Assembly (NCBI GenBank): GCA_049964535.1
Contig: JBMFXG010000158.1
Span: 1 to 5,973 of the forward strand
Origin: JAJYZP01 sp049964535
GTDB taxonomy: Bacteria; Actinomycetota; Acidimicrobiia; Acidimicrobiales; Acidimicrobiaceae
DNA: 5,973 bases
Direction of reading: 5' to 3'
Below, piece by piece: positions 3,931-5,973 of this stretch. The notes beneath the pieces are model-generated. The model worked only from the letters and a program-made list of their open reading frames with translations. It made no database searches and was not told where the DNA came from. The number at the start of each line of letters is the position of its first letter. Positions within the stretch are counted from its first letter, which is position 1. Position numbers and translations under genes: made by a program.

Positions 3931-5973
3931 ATGAATCGTCAACATCGAAGAAAACGGACGTCCCATCGAACTCATGCTCGTTCGAGACGAACTTTTGATC
4001 TTGGAGGATTCGGGCTTCGAGTTCTCGTTCTCTCGCCTCTCGCGATTCCAGCGATCCTTGGGGCAAGTGGTGGACCACCGGCGTATGCGTCAAACGTTCC
4101 CATTACGGTCTCTGGATTCGGATGGGGGCACGGTCGTGGTGCGGGTCAGTTCGGTCAAGCGGGAGAAGCAATTTTAGGGAACCAGACCTATCAGTCGATT
4201 CTCTCGTACTACTACCAAGGCACGACATTGGGCACAGCATCGGACCAGTTGGTCAGCGTGGAGCTGCAAGGTAATGCGTTTCAAAATATCGAGGTCTACT
4301 CACCCGTTCCCTATAGCGTGAGTGGGATTTCGCTCCCGGCGAACACCATGGCCGAACTCTCGTGGACTGGGTCGGACTGGAATGCACTCGTCTCGAGTGG
4401 GGCGACGGGCGGATGTAGCTCAAGTCCGACATGGACGCCGGTTGCGAGCGGACTCTCGTCCGCTCAGGCGATTATCGCCCCGGGTGCTGGGCTCTCGTTG
4501 ACCGCCATGGAGAGCGAGACCTTCAACGACTCTCTCGTCGTCTGTTATGCGAACGGTACGACCGAACACGTGGCCGGATACGTACAAGGTGCAACCTATA
4601 TCGATGGTAACTTACCCGTGCAGCGTACGGTGAACGTACTTCCGATTCAGAACTATCTCGAGGGTGTGGTTCCGCATGAGACTCCTGCGTCTTGGGGGAG
4701 CCTCGGGGGTCCGGGACCCCAAGGCGAGGCGTGGGGCTTTCAAGCGCTGGAGGCACAAGCGGTTGAGGCCCGCTCCTACGTTCTCTCGTCGCCGAATGGG
4801 TGGTATGGCTTTGCCGATACCTGCGATTCAACGAGTTGTCAGGTCTACGGTGGGATGACCGACCCAAGCTCGCCCTACGCGTCGCTCGACGCGCTCGCGA
4901 CGCAAGCCGTCCTCGATACTGCGAATCAAGTTCTCATACAGGGAAACGGAGCGATCGCGCGCACCGAGTACTCCTCGTCCACCGGGGGCTACACCGCTGG
5001 TGGAGCCTTTCCGGTGGTAGTGGATCCCTATGACTCGATCTGCATACCTGGAGTCTGCAATGCGAACCATACCTGGACGACGACGATTAGCTCGTCTCAG
5101 ATCGAAAGTGCGTATCCGCAGATCGGAACGCTCACCGCACTCACCGTTGAGAGCCGAAATGGACTCGGCACGATCGGTGGTCGAGTGCTAACGCTCGATG
5201 TGATAGGAAGTTCTGGTTCGGTGACGGTGACCGGTTCGGAGTTTGCCGCAGCACTTGGTTTGAACTCGGATTGGTTTGAGTTTTCTGGCCCGATTCCCAT
5301 TACTAATGACACCTTGCAAGCGGTTCAGGCGCCAGGTTACTGGATAGAGGGTGCGAGCGGGACGGTCAATGCCTTCGGCTCTGCTCAGTCTTTCGGTTCG
5401 ATGGCCGGGAAGGCGACCGACGGTCCAATCGTTGGTATGGCATCGACACCGGACGGTCAAGGTTATTGGCTTGTAACGGCGAATGGAGCGGTGTACAACT
5501 TTGGTGATGCCGGAAACTTTGGCTCAGCGGCAAATCTGCACCTCAACCAGCCAATCGTTGGCATGGCGTCCACGCCGAACGGTCAGGGCTACTGGCTTGT
5601 CGCTGCCGATGGTGGGATTTTCAGCTTTGGAAACGCTTCCTTCTTCGGGTCTACCGGAGCTATGCGACTCAACCAGCCAATCGTTGGTATGGCGTCGACC
5701 GCAGACGGTCAGGGCTACTGGCTCGTCGCTGCCGATGGTGGGATCTTCACCTTTGGTGATGCAAAGTTCTATGGATCGACCGGAAACTTGCGCCTCAATA
5801 AGCCGGTTGTCGGTATGGTTCCGACCGGTTCGGGTCAGGGCTACTGGCTCGTCGCTGCCGATGGTGGGATCTTCACCTTTGGTGACGCTACCTTTGTCGG
5901 TTCTCTTCCAGGCGAAGGCATCACCGGAACTGCGGTTTCGGTCGCTCCTTCCCCCGATGGTCGTGGATACTAT
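3931..5973 (+). CDS. Exported SpoIID/LytB-domain protein with 42-residue repeats (3' end outside window)
   Basis: The frame stays open to the window edge: 681 codons seen, C-terminus missing. Residues 1-53 form a signal peptide with a twin-arginine-like SRRTFDL (18-24), a hydrophobic stretch (31-45) and an AYA site (51-53), so it should leave the cytoplasm. Next comes GFGWGHGRGAGQFGQ (62-76) with YYYQGTTLG, the glycine-rich block of SpoIID-like proteins. The SpoIID domain spans about 231-444: YLEGVVPHETPASW (242-255) with Glu250 at the catalytic-acid position, QVYGG (304-308) and YSSSTGG (347-353). Known SpoIID is a peptidoglycan lytic transglycosylase, so a wall-glycan-cleaving role is inferred. 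Six cysteines (162, 205, 298, 303, 371, 376) all precede the repeats. From 469 on come 42-residue repeats, probably beta-propeller blades. ATG 3931 best fits the signal peptide; ATG 3889, preceded by AGAAGGG at 3876-3882, is an alternative adding 14 residues. Confidence 0.88.
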   Translation, partial: MNRQHRRKRTSHRTHARSRRTFDLGGFGLRVLVLSPLAIPAILGASGGPPAYASNVPITVSGFGWGHGRGAGQFGQAGEAILGNQTYQSILSYYYQGTTLGTASDQLVSVELQGNAFQNIEVYSPVPYSVSGISLPANTMAELSWTGSDWNALVSSGATGGCSSSPTWTPVASGLSSAQAIIAPGAGLSLTAMESETFNDSLVVCYANGTTEHVAGYVQGATYIDGNLPVQRTVNVLPIQNYLEGVVPHETPASWGSLGGPGPQGEAWGFQALEAQAVEARSYVLSSPNGWYGFADTCDSTSCQVYGGMTDPSSPYASLDALATQAVLDTANQVLIQGNGAIARTEYSSSTGGYTAGGAFPVVVDPYDSICIPGVCNANHTWTTTISSSQIESAYPQIGTLTALTVESRNGLGTIGGRVLTLDVIGSSGSVTVTGSEFAAALGLNSDWFEFSGPIPITNDTLQAVQAPGYWIEGASGTVNAFGSAQSFGSMAGKATDGPIVGMASTPDGQGYWLVTANGAVYNFGDAGNFGSAANLHLNQPIVGMASTPNGQGYWLVAADGGIFSFGNASFFGSTGAMRLNQPIVGMASTADGQGYWLVAADGGIFTFGDAKFYGSTGNLRLNKPVVGMVPTGSGQGYWLVAADGGIFTFGDATFVGSLPGEGITGTAVSVAPSPDGRGYY
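5335..5973 (+). repeat. Tandem 126-bp coding repeats (42-residue units)
   Basis: Five complete units begin at 5335, 5461, 5587, 5713 and 5839, and a sixth begins at 5965; every spacing is exactly 126 bp. The consensus unit opens GYWLVAADGGIFTFGDA, continues with F-GSTG--RLN-PIVGMA, and ends TPDGQ. The first unit is divergent (GYWIEGASGT), the middle units are close, and the second half of the fifth (SLPGEGITG) drifts, with the next opening GYY instead of GYW. Units four and five share an identical run of 53 bases (5707-5759 and 5833-5885). A small beta-propeller or similar solenoid is the likely fold; binding of wall or surface glycan is a guess. Confidence 0.93.

Noticed and set aside
4523..5460. 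Several short frames on both strands within the SpoIID region
   Set aside because: All lie inside the single long forward frame that encodes recognisable SpoIID motifs, so they are shadows.
5335..5973. Regularly spaced repeats considered as a CRISPR array
   Set aside because: The repeats are 126 bp, in frame, encode conserved protein units and have no unique spacers of CRISPR size.

Overview
The window reads as chromosomal DNA of an actinobacterium, at roughly 55% G+C by eye. The best guess is an acidophilic or environmental Acidimicrobiia-type lineage. This is inferred from an actinobacterial-style ClpP, a SpoIID-domain protein with its glycine-rich motif at the N-terminus, and the tandem 42-residue 'GYWLVAADGGIF-FGD' repeats that I associate with such genomes. 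No database search was possible.

Layout. Positions 1-211 hold no gene I can support. A class II tRNA-Leu (anticodon UAG) lies at 212-293 on the minus strand, diverging from everything else. The leader at 294-580 carries two small palindromes and a probable leaderless promoter. Then come clpP (581-1228), a strong hairpin with a UUCG-loop stem beside it (1246-1297), and a tightly coupled pair encoding a Wzm-type ABC-2 permease (1310-2254) and a Wzt-type ATPase with a C-terminal substrate-binding-like domain (2255-3484). A 446-base interval (3485-3930) has no convincing gene. The last gene starts at about 3931 and runs off the right edge. It encodes an exported protein with a Tat-like signal, a SpoIID/LytB domain and a perfectly phased 126-bp (42-residue) repeat array.

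How the genes fit together. The permease and ATPase should form one exporter for a lipid-linked surface polysaccharide. The SpoIID-repeat protein is predicted to act outside the membrane on peptidoglycan or another wall glycan. Together they look like an envelope-building segment. ClpP is a cytoplasmic protease and is probably only a positional neighbour; no clpX, second clpP or confirmed trigger factor gene is visible.

No defence system, CRISPR array, insertion sequence or phage gene is seen. The least ordinary part of the window is the SpoIID-repeat protein with its highly similar DNA repeats.
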